Source: Paraburkholderia sp. DHOC27 (GTDB lineage: Bacteria; Pseudomonadota; Gammaproteobacteria; Burkholderiales; Burkholderiaceae). Taken from it: DNA of 64,000 bases. The notes below the pieces were generated by a model. The model was not told the origin of the DNA, made no database searches, and saw only the letters and a program-made list of their open reading frames with translations. A program made the position numbers and the translations under genes. Shown in pieces: positions 1-7,900 of this stretch (its first letter is position 1; each line of letters begins with the position of its first letter). Location: contig NZ_QVQV01000015.1 of assembly GCF_003429005.1 (NCBI RefSeq), forward strand, positions 1 to 64,000, given 5' to 3'.

Positions 1-969
1 GGGGTGAACCAGTACGGCTGGAATGGGCAGGACCTGCTCGCGCAGATCAGCGGCACGGTGAGCGCGAGCTTTGTCTACGACATGGACGGGCGGCGCGGCG
101 ACCAGACCGTCAACGGGCACCGGACGCAGTCGTTCTGGATCGGCGACGAACTGAGCTTCACGATTCCGGATAACGACTGGGCGCACCGTATGCGCCTGTT
201 CTCGCCGTACCCGGAGAGCGGACTCGATGAGCTGACGTTCCGCCGCATTGGCGATGATGCCAGCGGGGACCGCTTCATCCTGCGCGATGCGAACAACAAC
301 GTGATCGCGCTCACGGATGCAAACCAGCAGAGCCAGACGCAGTACACGTACCAGCCGTATGGGGCGACTACAAGAACCGGTGCCGTGGATGTGAACACGC
401 AGCAGTACACCGGGCGGGAGAATGATCCGACAGGGCTGTATTACTATCGGAACCGGTATTACGACCCGGTGACTTCGCGGTTCATCAGTGAGGACCCGGT
501 TGGCTGGGCCAGTGGGCAGAGCAATGCGTATGCTTATGTGGGTGGGGATCCGGTTTCGCTGAGTGATCCGTCGGGATTGCAGTGGGCCTTTCCGATTACA
601 CCAGTACCTGTGCCGGGTGTCGGGCCGGGCACGGGTGGTCGTGTTCCACCTTGGTTTAACGACCTGGTCAACGGAATCACGTCGGCCAAGCCTCCAGGAA
701 ATGCCTATGATCCGAACGGACCGAAGGCGCCTGGTAAGCCCTCAGCGGCGGACGGATTTCAAGACCCCAAAGGGGGTGAAAATTGGGTACCCAATCCGAA
801 TCCAGGGCGGGGAGGCTCTGCATGGGGATGGGAAGATGCCGATGGGAACGTCTGGTGTCCGACTGGACAGGGCGGCCGAGCGCACGGCGATCCACATTGG
901 GACATACAAGGACCGGGCGGTAAGTATGGAAACATGTATCCCGGCGGGAAATATAGGCCCGGAAATTAG
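1..969 (+). CDS. Rhs-family polymorphic toxin, 3' part, with a type-37-like toxin tip
   Basis: The frame is open at the window edge, so this is only the C-terminal part of an Rhs protein; full proteins of this family usually exceed 1000 residues. Counting from the GTG at position 4, residues 1-187 hold YD-type repeats and the conserved Rhs core end (GLYYYRNRYYDP, RFISEDPVGWASG). The hallmark DPSGL box is at 188-192, where Rhs proteins are normally self-cleaved. The variable tip follows: a Pro/Gly-rich linker, then a short domain ending with GWEDADGNVW, HGDPHWDIQ and YPGGKYRPG. From memory this resembles the polymorphic toxin type 37 (Ntox37) domain, a predicted nuclease; the match is not verified. 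Such toxins are delivered to competitors, often by a type VI system, but no delivery gene is in the window. The following small gene is the probable antidote. Confidence 0.85.
   Translation, partial: GVNQYGWNGQDLLAQISGTVSASFVYDMDGRRGDQTVNGHRTQSFWIGDELSFTIPDNDWAHRMRLFSPYPESGLDELTFRRIGDDASGDRFILRDANNNVIALTDANQQSQTQYTYQPYGATTRTGAVDVNTQQYTGRENDPTGLYYYRNRYYDPVTSRFISEDPVGWASGQSNAYAYVGGDPVSLSDPSGLQWAFPITPVPVPGVGPGTGGRVPPWFNDLVNGITSAKPPGNAYDPNGPKAPGKPSAADGFQDPKGGENWVPNPNPGRGGSAWGWEDADGNVWCPTGQGGRAHGDPHWDIQGPGGKYGNMYPGGKYRPGN
437..570 (+). repeat. Rhs core-end repeat, copy 1 (intact gene)
   Basis: 134 bp encoding the last part of the Rhs core up to the DPxGL box. It recurs at 1493-1626 with four mismatches by direct comparison. 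Repeats of this kind are the recombination points by which Rhs tips are exchanged. Confidence 0.9.
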
Positions 970-1055
970 TCAGCGATCGTTGTGGGTATTCGAAGCCGCG
1001 CAAGAGTGCGAACACGAATGGCGACAGATTTGCACTCCCTGATTAAGGAATAACT

Positions 1056-1373
1056 GTGAAAAATATACAGATCGTCGATGGAGCGGTTAATTGCGTGTAC
1101 GACATATTTTCGGCGACAGACGAAGAGTTTGGCCTGATTTTTCCTTCTGGTCAGGACGTGGCATTCATTGATGAGATATATGAGTCGGGCGATCCAGACG
1201 AGTTGGACGAGGCATTTAAAAGAATTTGGCGCCGCCGCATAAGGAAAGTGGACGCTCAAGGCATACATGGAATAATTTTCTATGAGTTGGAAGATAAGAA
1301 AAAATTCTACCCTACTCGCAAGGACGAAGAGGCGATTAACCCGGACGGAACATTTCTACGAAGTCAATCCTGA
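1056..1373 (+). CDS. Probable immunity protein to the Rhs toxin tip
   Basis: A 105-residue acidic protein with a GTG start preceded by AAGGAA at 1045-1050, a well-placed ribosome binding site. It contains stretches such as ATDEEFGLIFPSGQDVAFIDE and a basic segment RIWRRRIRK. No domain was recognised with certainty. Its position 86 bp after the Rhs toxin stop, small size and charge are typical of polymorphic-toxin immunity genes, so the role is inferred from context. Base composition is more A/T-rich than the flagellar genes next door, which fits horizontal transfer along with the toxin tip. Confidence 0.7.
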   Translation: MKNIQIVDGAVNCVYDIFSATDEEFGLIFPSGQDVAFIDEIYESGDPDELDEAFKRIWRRRIRKVDAQGIHGIIFYELEDKKKFYPTRKDEEAINPDGTFLRSQS

Positions 1374-1491
1374 GTTTTGGTAACGACGAAAAAGCCACAT
1401 CTTGGCCGGATCATGTTGTTCGGTCTATTCGAGAAATGTGGCTACGACCCGGTCGCCCAACTGTGAACGGTGACGCGCCGCTGCAGTACCG

Positions 1492-1806
1492 ATGTATTAC
1501 TATCGGAACCGGTATTACGACCCGGTGACCTCGCGGTTCATCAGTGAGGACCCGGTTGGGTGGGCCAGTGGGCAGACCAATGCGTATGCTTATGTGGGTG
1601 GGGATCCTGTTTCGCTGAGTGATCCGTTTGGACTGGGGCCTTGAGATCAGCTATATGGGCTCCCACGAAACTTTTGGAGTTGGTATCGCGACAGTGGCAA
1701 TATGAATGGAGAAAAGGGACCCAATGGCCAAGTGCCCAAGGATGAAGCACGCGCTGCATATTTAGAGTGGTTAAGACTAGGCAAGCCTGGCCCTCAATGC
1801 AAATGA
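1492..1806 (+). pseudogene. Displaced orphan Rhs tip with in-frame TGA
   Basis: The frame begins with the duplicated Rhs core end (YYYRNRYYDPVTSRFISEDP, then DPFGL) and continues past one TGA at 1642-1644 into DQLYGLPRNFWSWYRDSGN, GPNGQVPKDEARAAY and EWLRLGKPGPQCK before a TGA at 1804. The part after the stop has the look of a common Rhs C-terminal domain (YGLP..FW.WY, then ..DEA...Y.EW...G.PGP). A Trp codon TGG mutated to TGA at 1642 would explain the break. It has no upstream Rhs body, so it is an orphan cassette left behind when a new tip was inserted upstream. It may still serve as a recombination donor. Confidence 0.8.
1493..1626 (+). repeat. Rhs core-end repeat, copy 2 (orphan cassette)
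   Basis: Second copy of the 134-bp core-end repeat at 437-570. The offset is exactly 1056 bp and four positions differ. It lies at the head of the orphan tip. Confidence 0.9.
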
Positions 1807-1842
1807 TGCGGCGCCTCGCGAAAGCCATCGTTAGGACAGTAT

Positions 1843-2242
1843 ATGAAACTTAACATCTGGGTTGATGCGCAATTCCACGGTTTGAAGGCTGTGCAGATCG
1901 ACAGAATGAAAGAAGTCTTTTTCCGTTGAAGAGAGAGAGGGGCATGATGGGAAGAAAAAGCTTCATGTTTGGCTCTCGCCCACGGAACAGGTTGTCGATG
2001 ATGTGGATGCAGAAATTCAAAATTTTCTGAGCACTCTGCTGAAGTGCGGATTCGACGAAAATTCAAATAACATTTTGCGTATCGCGATATTTTATAAATT
2101 GAGTGAGACGATCGTATTTTCGTTCTCGGCATCATCGCAAACGTTGAGACTGTTAGCCGATTGCGGGATGGCTCTCGAAACGGTCAGTTATCCGTGTTCT
2201 GATGACGAGGTTGACTTATGTCACGTCGATGTAAGGGCGTAA
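1843..2242 (+). pseudogene. Frameshifted immunity-like gene of the orphan Rhs tip
   Basis: The ATG at 1843 opens a frame (MKLNIWVDAQFHGLKAVQ) that hits a TGA after 28 codons. Dropping one T from the five-T run at 1918-1922 joins it to the second frame, which reads on through VEEREGHDGKKKLHVWLSPT and LLADCGMALETVSYP to the stop at 2242. The restored product would be about 132 residues. The second half loosely resembles DUF4279-type proteins, but this is a weak impression. Position directly after the orphan toxin tip suggests its former antidote. The coding part from the ATG at 2003 alone would give 79 residues. Decay of both members of the pair is consistent with an abandoned cassette. Confidence 0.65.
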
Positions 2243-2432
2243 GCGCGCAGATGGAGCGGCGGCGTCGCGAATCCGTACTTGCTTTCCACGCTCAACACCT
2301 GATGGCGCTGCTCTTAAGCCGAACCAGATGGTGGCTCTAGCATCGCTACACATAAAGCCTCACGTCGATCTGCGGTTTCTTCCGTCAACGAATTAGATCA
2401 AGAGACTGCATGGCGAGCCGTCTTGGTGAAAT

Positions 2433-2957
2433 ATGCCCACGTTACATGATCCTATAAGAAACGCTTTTTCCGAGGTCTGTGGCTTGCCTGCTTGGCAGGT
2501 CCGCAAAGGCGTCGGATCGTTTCTTACTATCGAGTACGGTGACCCTCACCTGCGGATCCAGGAGTTGCGCTCACCGCGAACGGACTTGCCTGACGTACGC
2601 AAGTCCATAGACCGTCGCCGAGTAGTCGTGTCTGGGCGGTGGCATCTCTGGATCTATATGTGCAACTGGGCCATAAGCTCGAACGGCTTGCACCTTGCAG
2701 ACAACGAAGCGTCGAGCAACTCCATCAACGAAGCTTTGCAATATCTAGATGGGCAAAAACTGCTGTCGGTCGAGGTCTCGCCGACAGAGGTAAAGACGGT
2801 CTTCCGATTCGATCTTGGCGCGGAACTAGTGACATGGCCATACCTGGAAGAGGGCGATCGATATGAAGATCAGTGGCTATTCTACGACTATAAGGAGAAG
2901 CGGGTAGGAACGCTAACAGGCGATGGGACCTGGCTGTCTGAGCAGTTAGATACTTGA
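2433..2957 (+). CDS. Hypothetical protein at the edge of the Rhs island
   Basis: A 174-residue protein not recognised as any named family. It holds a Trp-rich central stretch (SGRWHLWIYMCNWAIS) followed by HLADNEASSNSINEALQYLDGQ and an acidic C-terminal part with YLEEGDRYEDQWLFYDYK. No signal peptide or membrane segment is seen. It ends 22 bp before the convergent fliR stop. Its place at the end of the Rhs toxin/immunity array makes a third immunity protein possible, but nothing in the sequence shows this. The upstream 190 bp (2243-2432) hold no gene I can support. Confidence 0.6.
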   Translation: MPTLHDPIRNAFSEVCGLPAWQVRKGVGSFLTIEYGDPHLRIQELRSPRTDLPDVRKSIDRRRVVVSGRWHLWIYMCNWAISSNGLHLADNEASSNSINEALQYLDGQKLLSVEVSPTEVKTVFRFDLGAELVTWPYLEEGDRYEDQWLFYDYKEKRVGTLTGDGTWLSEQLDT

Positions 2958-2979
2958 GCGTCGCACCAGGCACCGACAC

Positions 2980-3762
2980 CTACCTCAACCCCGCCGCCAC
3001 CACCCCCATCCTCTCAATCCCGCTATCGAAAAGTCTCGCAAAGAACGGGATCATGTTCGGCACCATCAGTTGCAGCAGCAACATGCCGACCAGCATGGTG
3101 AGCGGGAAGCCGATCTGGAACACGCCGATCTGCGGCGCTGCGCGATTCAGAATACCGAGCGCGAGGTTGGCAATCAACAACGCCGCCACCACCGGCAACG
3201 ACAGCAACAGCCCCGACGAAAAAATCGTACTGCCCCAGGTCACGAACGAACGAAAGCCCGGCGCGCCTAACAGGTCCCCGGAGATGGGTGCAGACTGGAA
3301 CGTCGCGATCAGCGCGCTGATCATCTGCAGATGCCCATCCAGGACGAGAAACACCAGCATCGCGAACACGTTGAGGTAGCTCGACAGCACGGCGCTCGAT
3401 CCTTCGGCCTGCTGATCGAAGAAGGTCGCGAAGCCAAGGCCCATGCCCAGGCCCACGAACTCGCCGCTCGCCTGGATGGCAGTGAAGACGACCTGCATTG
3501 TCAAACCCAGCGCCGCACCGATCAGAAACTGGTTCACCATGATCCACACGCCCACCGCGGAAAATACCGTGGCCTGCGGCATGGGGCCGAGAGTCGGCGC
3601 AACGATGAGCGTGATGAACGCGGCCAGGCCGATTTTCACCGCAGTCTGCACCGACATGTTGCCGAACACCGGCCCCGTCGCCACCAGCGCGAGAATCCGC
3701 ACGAACGGCCACAGAAACGCGGTCATCCACGTGTTCAGTTGCGCGTAAGTGACGGAGAACAT
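2980..3762 (-). CDS. fliR: Flagellar export apparatus protein FliR
   Basis: 260 residues, the usual FliR length. The protein is mostly hydrophobic with repeated membrane segments (for example LVATGPVFGNMSVQTAVKIG, VVAALLIANLALGILNRAAP and MLVGMLLLQLMVPNMIP). FliR forms the export gate of the flagellar type III secretion system together with FliP and FliQ in the inner membrane. It is the last gene of fliLMNOPQR, 34 bp after fliQ, and converges on the hypothetical gene from the Rhs island. Confidence 0.95.
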   Translation of the reverse strand: MFSVTYAQLNTWMTAFLWPFVRILALVATGPVFGNMSVQTAVKIGLAAFITLIVAPTLGPMPQATVFSAVGVWIMVNQFLIGAALGLTMQVVFTAIQASGEFVGLGMGLGFATFFDQQAEGSSAVLSSYLNVFAMLVFLVLDGHLQMISALIATFQSAPISGDLLGAPGFRSFVTWGSTIFSSGLLLSLPVVAALLIANLALGILNRAAPQIGVFQIGFPLTMLVGMLLLQLMVPNMIPFFARLFDSGIERMGVVAAGLR

Positions 3763-3796
3763 GGCAGGGGCGGGGGCGTGTGCGCGGGCGCGGACG

Positions 3797-4066
3797 TCAG
3801 TTGGTGAGCGTCGGAATGTTGGTGAGCATCTGACGCAGGTAGTCGAGCATCGTCGTCATCATCCACGGGCCGGCAATCACGAGCGTGACGGCGATGGCTA
3901 GCAGTTTCGGAATGAACGACAACGTGCTTTCGTTGATCTGCGTGGCGGCCTGGAACAGACTCACCACCAGACCGACCACCAGCGCGACCAGCAGGAGCGG
4001 CGCGGCCAGCAGGAAGGCGACGTACATCGCCTGGTGCGCCATAGCCATGACGGATTCGGGTGTCAT
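3797..4066 (-). CDS. fliQ: Flagellar export apparatus protein FliQ
   Basis: 89 residues with two membrane segments and the family signature LPESVMAMAHQAMYVA-like start and AATQINESTLSFIPKLLAIA. Length and position between fliP and fliR are canonical. It packs with FliP and FliR into the helical export gate of the flagellar secretion channel. Confidence 0.96.
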   Translation of the reverse strand: MTPESVMAMAHQAMYVAFLLAAPLLLVALVVGLVVSLFQAATQINESTLSFIPKLLAIAVTLVIAGPWMMTTMLDYLRQMLTNIPTLTN

Positions 4067-4136
4067 GATGAGTGAGCCGGAAGCAGTGATTGTTGAGAGA
4101 AGAAGCCGAACCAGTCAGACTGGTTAAATCGGCCCG

Positions 4137-5033
4137 CTAGACGAAGCTCTGCGCGAGCGAGCCGATCAGTAGCTGCCAGCCGTCCACCATCACGAACAGC
4201 ATCAGCTTGAACGGCAGGGAAATCGTCGAAGGCGACACCATCATCATGCCCATCGACATCAGCACGCTGGCCACCACCATGTCGATGATCAGGAACGGAA
4301 TGAAGATCGTGAAGCCAATCTGGAAACCGGTTTTCAGTTCGCTCGTAACGAAGGCCGGCACCAGCAGCGGCAGCGGCACGTCTTCAGGACCTTGCATGGG
4401 CGGCGCGTGCGAAATGCGCGCGAACAGCGCCAGATCGGTTTCGCGGGTTTGCCGCAGCATGAAGGTCTTGAATGGCGCAAGGCCACGCGTGACGGCTTGA
4501 TCCATCGGCATCGAGCCTTCGGAAAACGGTTTGTAGCCGTCGTTATAAGCTTTGTCCAACACCGGCGACATCACGAACAACGTGAGAAACAGCGCAAGAC
4601 CGATCAACACCTGATTCGGCGGCGTGGTCGTGGTACCGAGCGCCTGACGCAGCAGCGACAGCACGATGATGATGCGCGTGAAGCTCGTCATCATCAGCAC
4701 CATCGCCGGCAGGAACGACAGCATCGTGAGCAGCAGCATCGTCTGCACGCTCAGCGAATAGGTCGTGCCGCCGTTCGGTCCGGGACTCGTATTGAAGGCG
4801 GGCAAGCCGGCCGTTTGCGCGAACGACGACGACGGCAGCATCATCAACAGGACGGCGAAAACGGGTAGTGCCAGTGATGCGAAGGGGGCTACGTGTCGCA
4901 GCATCGCACGCACACGCTGACCGCGAGTTGAACGAGCGTCGGAGATACCGTGCGAAGCGTCGTGCGGGAGGTCGTGCGAGCCGACGCGCAACGCGGCGGA
5001 CGCGTCGCGCCCGGTGTGATGACTGAACTGCAT
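4137..5033 (-). CDS. fliP: Flagellar export apparatus protein FliP
   Basis: FliP core is clear: LLTMLSFLPAMVLMMTSFTR, LRQALGTTTTPPNQVLIGLA and FLIIDMVVASVLMSMGMMM. The start given lies directly after the fliO stop, with a GGGGAT stretch before it, and yields 298 residues, longer than the usual 245-255. An internal ATG at 4904 would give 255 residues beginning with a classical cleavable signal peptide (hydrophobic stretch ending SSFA/QTAG). That start has no clear ribosome site, so the true start is undecided. FliP forms the pentamer of the export gate. Confidence 0.92.
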   Translation of the reverse strand: MQFSHHTGRDASAALRVGSHDLPHDASHGISDARSTRGQRVRAMLRHVAPFASLALPVFAVLLMMLPSSSFAQTAGLPAFNTSPGPNGGTTYSLSVQTMLLLTMLSFLPAMVLMMTSFTRIIIVLSLLRQALGTTTTPPNQVLIGLALFLTLFVMSPVLDKAYNDGYKPFSEGSMPMDQAVTRGLAPFKTFMLRQTRETDLALFARISHAPPMQGPEDVPLPLLVPAFVTSELKTGFQIGFTIFIPFLIIDMVVASVLMSMGMMMVSPSTISLPFKLMLFVMVDGWQLLIGSLAQSFV

Positions 5034-5675
5034 TTACTGATCCCCGCCGTCTGGCCGGTTGAAACGTTTGCCCACGTGCTTGCCGACTTCGCCTTTGAGC
5101 GCCTCGCGGAAGCGTTGGCCGAAGGTGCCGGGCAGCGTGGTGCTGGCGCCGGTATGGATGTCGCGTGCAAGGGTGCCGGTGGAAGAACTGTCCGCTCCGG
5201 TCGAACCTGCCGGCATGCTGTGCAGCAGACGCACATTGCCGGGGGCGGCGCCCAGTACGAGCCAGGTATCGCCAATCTCGACGACCGTCACGCGCTCCTT
5301 GCCACCCAGCGATGCGCCGCCGATGGTCTTCACCAGACCACCCCGGCTGCCGCCAGGCTGCAGACCGAAGCGGCGCGCGAGCCATGCACAGGCAAACACG
5401 AGACCAATCACGGCGATGAGGCCAAACACGGTTTGCAGCACCGCGCCCACGCCGAGTGCCGGAACCGCGGTGCCGGCGCCTACGGTGGAGGCCATCTGCG
5501 CGGCGTGATTGACGGCATTCAAGTCGGCCGCGCGGACGCAGAGCGGAGTGAGCGCCAGGGTCGACACGCCGCCGAGAGCAGCGATGACGGCAAGCCGGGT
5601 CTGGATGAACAGCGACCGCAAGCCATCGCCCTCGTTCCGTTCAGGACGCGCACAGCGTCCGGCAAAGCGTTTCAT
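5034..5675 (-). CDS. fliO: Flagellar biosynthetic protein FliO
   Basis: 213 residues with an N-terminal hydrophobic stretch near residues 28-48, a second membrane segment (LQTVFGLIAVIGLVFACAWL) and the FliO-type cytoplasmic domain GGKERVTVVEIGDTWLVLG. FliO is a chaperone-like scaffold for FliP assembly. The start overlaps the fliN stop by 4 bp, which sets the frame and suggests translational coupling. FliO is the least conserved of these genes and the C-terminal tail here is Ser/Thr-rich. Confidence 0.9.
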   Translation of the reverse strand: MKRFAGRCARPERNEGDGLRSLFIQTRLAVIAALGGVSTLALTPLCVRAADLNAVNHAAQMASTVGAGTAVPALGVGAVLQTVFGLIAVIGLVFACAWLARRFGLQPGGSRGGLVKTIGGASLGGKERVTVVEIGDTWLVLGAAPGNVRLLHSMPAGSTGADSSSTGTLARDIHTGASTTLPGTFGQRFREALKGEVGKHVGKRFNRPDGGDQ

Positions 5676-6139
5676 CGATTCAGCTTCCGGATCCGCTCGG
5701 ACGGCGTGATGATGTCGGTCAGGCGGATGCCGAACTTGTCGTTGACCACCACGACTTCGCCTTGAGCGATCAGGCAGCCGTTGACCATGACGTCCATCGG
5801 TTCACCTGCCAGGCCGTCGAGTTCCACCACCGAACCCTGCGCGAGTTGCAGCAGGTTGCGAATCGCGATCTTGGTGCGCCCGAGTTCGACGGTCATCTGG
5901 ACGGGAATGTCCAGGATCATGTCGATGTCGTTGCGCGTCGAGTTCGGTTCGACCTTCGAGAGCGGCTGGAACACGCCGGCCGTCGTCGCGCTCACGGCGC
6001 CGTTGTCGTTCTGCTCGGCGAGGGCGCTGGCCCAATCGTCGAGCGCGACGTCGTCGGAAGCCGCATCGATACTGCCCAATTGCGCCTCGACGGGCGGCAG
6101 CTCCGCGCCAGGCGTTGCATTCAGCTCAGTCATATCCAC
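5672..6139 (-). CDS. fliN: Flagellar motor switch protein FliN
   Basis: 155 residues: an acidic, variable N-terminal 70 residues, then the SpoA/FliN domain (ILDIPVQMTVELGRTKIAIR, GSVVELDGLAGEPMDVMVNG, EVVVVNDKFGIRLTDI). FliN forms the lower ring of the switch and binds CheY-P and FliH. The gene overlaps the fliM end by 14 bp. A second possible ATG lies two codons downstream. Confidence 0.95.
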   Translation of the reverse strand: MDMTELNATPGAELPPVEAQLGSIDAASDDVALDDWASALAEQNDNGAVSATTAGVFQPLSKVEPNSTRNDIDMILDIPVQMTVELGRTKIAIRNLLQLAQGSVVELDGLAGEPMDVMVNGCLIAQGEVVVVNDKFGIRLTDIITPSERIRKLNR

Positions 6140-7124
6140 CTTCCTTCATCGTGTCCGCTGCGCTGATCATCTTCTGGACCCGCAACGCATATTGACCATT
6201 GAAAATACCGTAGCCGCATTCCATCACCGGCACGCCATCCACTTTTGCGGTGATGTGTTCGGGGATGTTGATGGGCAGCACATCGCCCTTGCGCATATTC
6301 AGAATCTGTTCGAACGTGATCGGGATGGTCGCGAGATCCGCGCTCAGTTCCACTTCCGCAGCCTGCACCTGTTGCGACAGCACCCGCACCCAACGGCGGT
6401 CGACATCAGCGGCCTCGCCCTGGATGGGTGACGACAGCACGTCGCGGATCGGTTCGATCATCGAATACGGCATGCAGATGTGCAGCGTGCCGCCGGTCGA
6501 GCCGAACTCGATCGAGAACTGCGTGACGATCACGATTTCGTTGGGTGTCGCGACGTTGGCGAACTGCGTGTGCATTTCCGAACGGACGTACTCGAACGCC
6601 AGCGGCCGCACGCTTTTCCACGAAGTCGTGTAGTGCTCGAACACCAGGTTGAGCAGCTTGCTGATGATGCGCTGTTCGGTGGTCGTGAAGTCACGGCCCT
6701 CGACGCGGGTATGGAAGCGCCCGTCGCCGCCGAACAGGTTGTCGACCACGAAGAACACCAGATTCGGGTCGAACACGAACAGGGACGTCCCGCGCAACGG
6801 CTTCACGTGGACCAGGTTCAGGTTGGTCGGGATCGGCAGGTTGCGGGTGAATTCGCTGTACTTCTGCACCTTCACCGGCCCGACGGAGATTTCCGCGGTG
6901 CGCCGCATGAAGTTGAACAGACCGATACGCAGCAGACGCGCGAAGCGGTCGTTGATGATTTCGAGGCCGGGCATCCGGCCGCGGACGATGCGTTCCTGCG
7001 TGGCGATGTTGTACGGCCGGACACCGGAGCGGTCATGCTGCTCCGAATCCGCGTCGGACTCGCCGGTGACGCCCTTGAGGAGGGCATCGACCTCCTCCTG
7101 GGACATGAACTCTTCGTGGCCCAT
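6126..7124 (-). CDS. fliM: Flagellar motor switch protein FliM
   Basis: 332 residues. The N-terminal CheY-binding peptide is visible (FMSQEEVDALLKGVTG), followed by the middle domain with GLEIINDRFARLLR and NLVHVKPLRGTSLFVFDP, and a C-terminal SpoA-like domain that contacts FliN. It converts chemotaxis signals into changes of motor rotation. It lies 55 bp after fliL in the same operon. Confidence 0.97.
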   Translation of the reverse strand: MGHEEFMSQEEVDALLKGVTGESDADSEQHDRSGVRPYNIATQERIVRGRMPGLEIINDRFARLLRIGLFNFMRRTAEISVGPVKVQKYSEFTRNLPIPTNLNLVHVKPLRGTSLFVFDPNLVFFVVDNLFGGDGRFHTRVEGRDFTTTEQRIISKLLNLVFEHYTTSWKSVRPLAFEYVRSEMHTQFANVATPNEIVIVTQFSIEFGSTGGTLHICMPYSMIEPIRDVLSSPIQGEAADVDRRWVRVLSQQVQAAEVELSADLATIPITFEQILNMRKGDVLPINIPEHITAKVDGVPVMECGYGIFNGQYALRVQKMISAADTMKEGGYD

Positions 7125-7179
7125 TCCTATTCCTCGTGCGTCCCTTGGGGGTTGATGATGGCAGCAGCGTTACGCAGCG

Positions 7180-7689
7180 TCACTGCACGACGAATTCGGT
7201 GAACAGCACGTCTTCGATCTGGACGGGCGCATCGCCCTTGTCGGTGGGCTGTTCGATGAGTGTCTTGAGTTCCGTGGCGAGCGCGCGCTTGCCGTCGAGC
7301 GGCGCGAGGTCGTCCGGGTGCTTGTTCGATAGCGCGAGCAGGATGCGGCTACGCACTTCGGGCATGTGATCGGTGAGTTCCTGCTGGATCTTGGCGTCGC
7401 TGAGCTTGAGCGTGAGACCGATCCGCAGGTAGTGCTGCTGGCCGTCGTCGGATTGCAGATTGACGGTCATGGGTTCGAGCGGGAAGAACACCGGCAGCGG
7501 CGCCGGTGCGGGCGCAGCGGGTTGCGCGGCAGCGGGGGCTGGCGCATGCCGGGACATGAAGAACCAGACGCCGGCGCCGGCCGCGCCTGCCGCGATCAGG
7601 GCGATCAGCACGATCAGGAGAATGCGCTTCATCGGGCCGGGAGCGGCCGGCTGAATGTTGCCTTGCGGGTTTGCGGTGGTCGATGCCAT
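7180..7689 (-). CDS. fliL: Flagellar basal body-associated protein FliL
   Basis: 169 residues: a short cytoplasmic head, one membrane segment (RILLIVLIALIAAGAAGAGV), a Pro/Ala-rich linker and the periplasmic FliL domain (LEPMTVNLQSDDGQQHYLRI) ending with FTEFVVQ. FliL surrounds the stator units and supports torque. It is the first gene of the minus-strand fliLMNOPQR unit. Its promoter must lie in the roughly 210 bp before the inverted-end repeat, or inside that repeat. Confidence 0.94.
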   Translation of the reverse strand: MASTTANPQGNIQPAAPGPMKRILLIVLIALIAAGAAGAGVWFFMSRHAPAPAAAQPAAPAPAPLPVFFPLEPMTVNLQSDDGQQHYLRIGLTLKLSDAKIQQELTDHMPEVRSRILLALSNKHPDDLAPLDGKRALATELKTLIEQPTDKGDAPVQIEDVLFTEFVVQ

Positions 7690-7900
7690 GTTCTTGCTTG
7701 CCTTAGAGCGGGTAGATTGAATTGTTGTTGATTCAAGCGTCGCTTGATGGGTCGAAAAGAGGGGCGTTTGGGGGGTAATCCTGGGTTTGCCTTTTGTTTT
7801 ATTGGCTCTGCCGGGTTGGTGGTCGTTCTTCGGATGTTGGTCTTTGTTTGTCTTTTGTCGGTCTGGTTGGGGTTTTTCGGGTTGTTGCTCTTCGGGCGTT

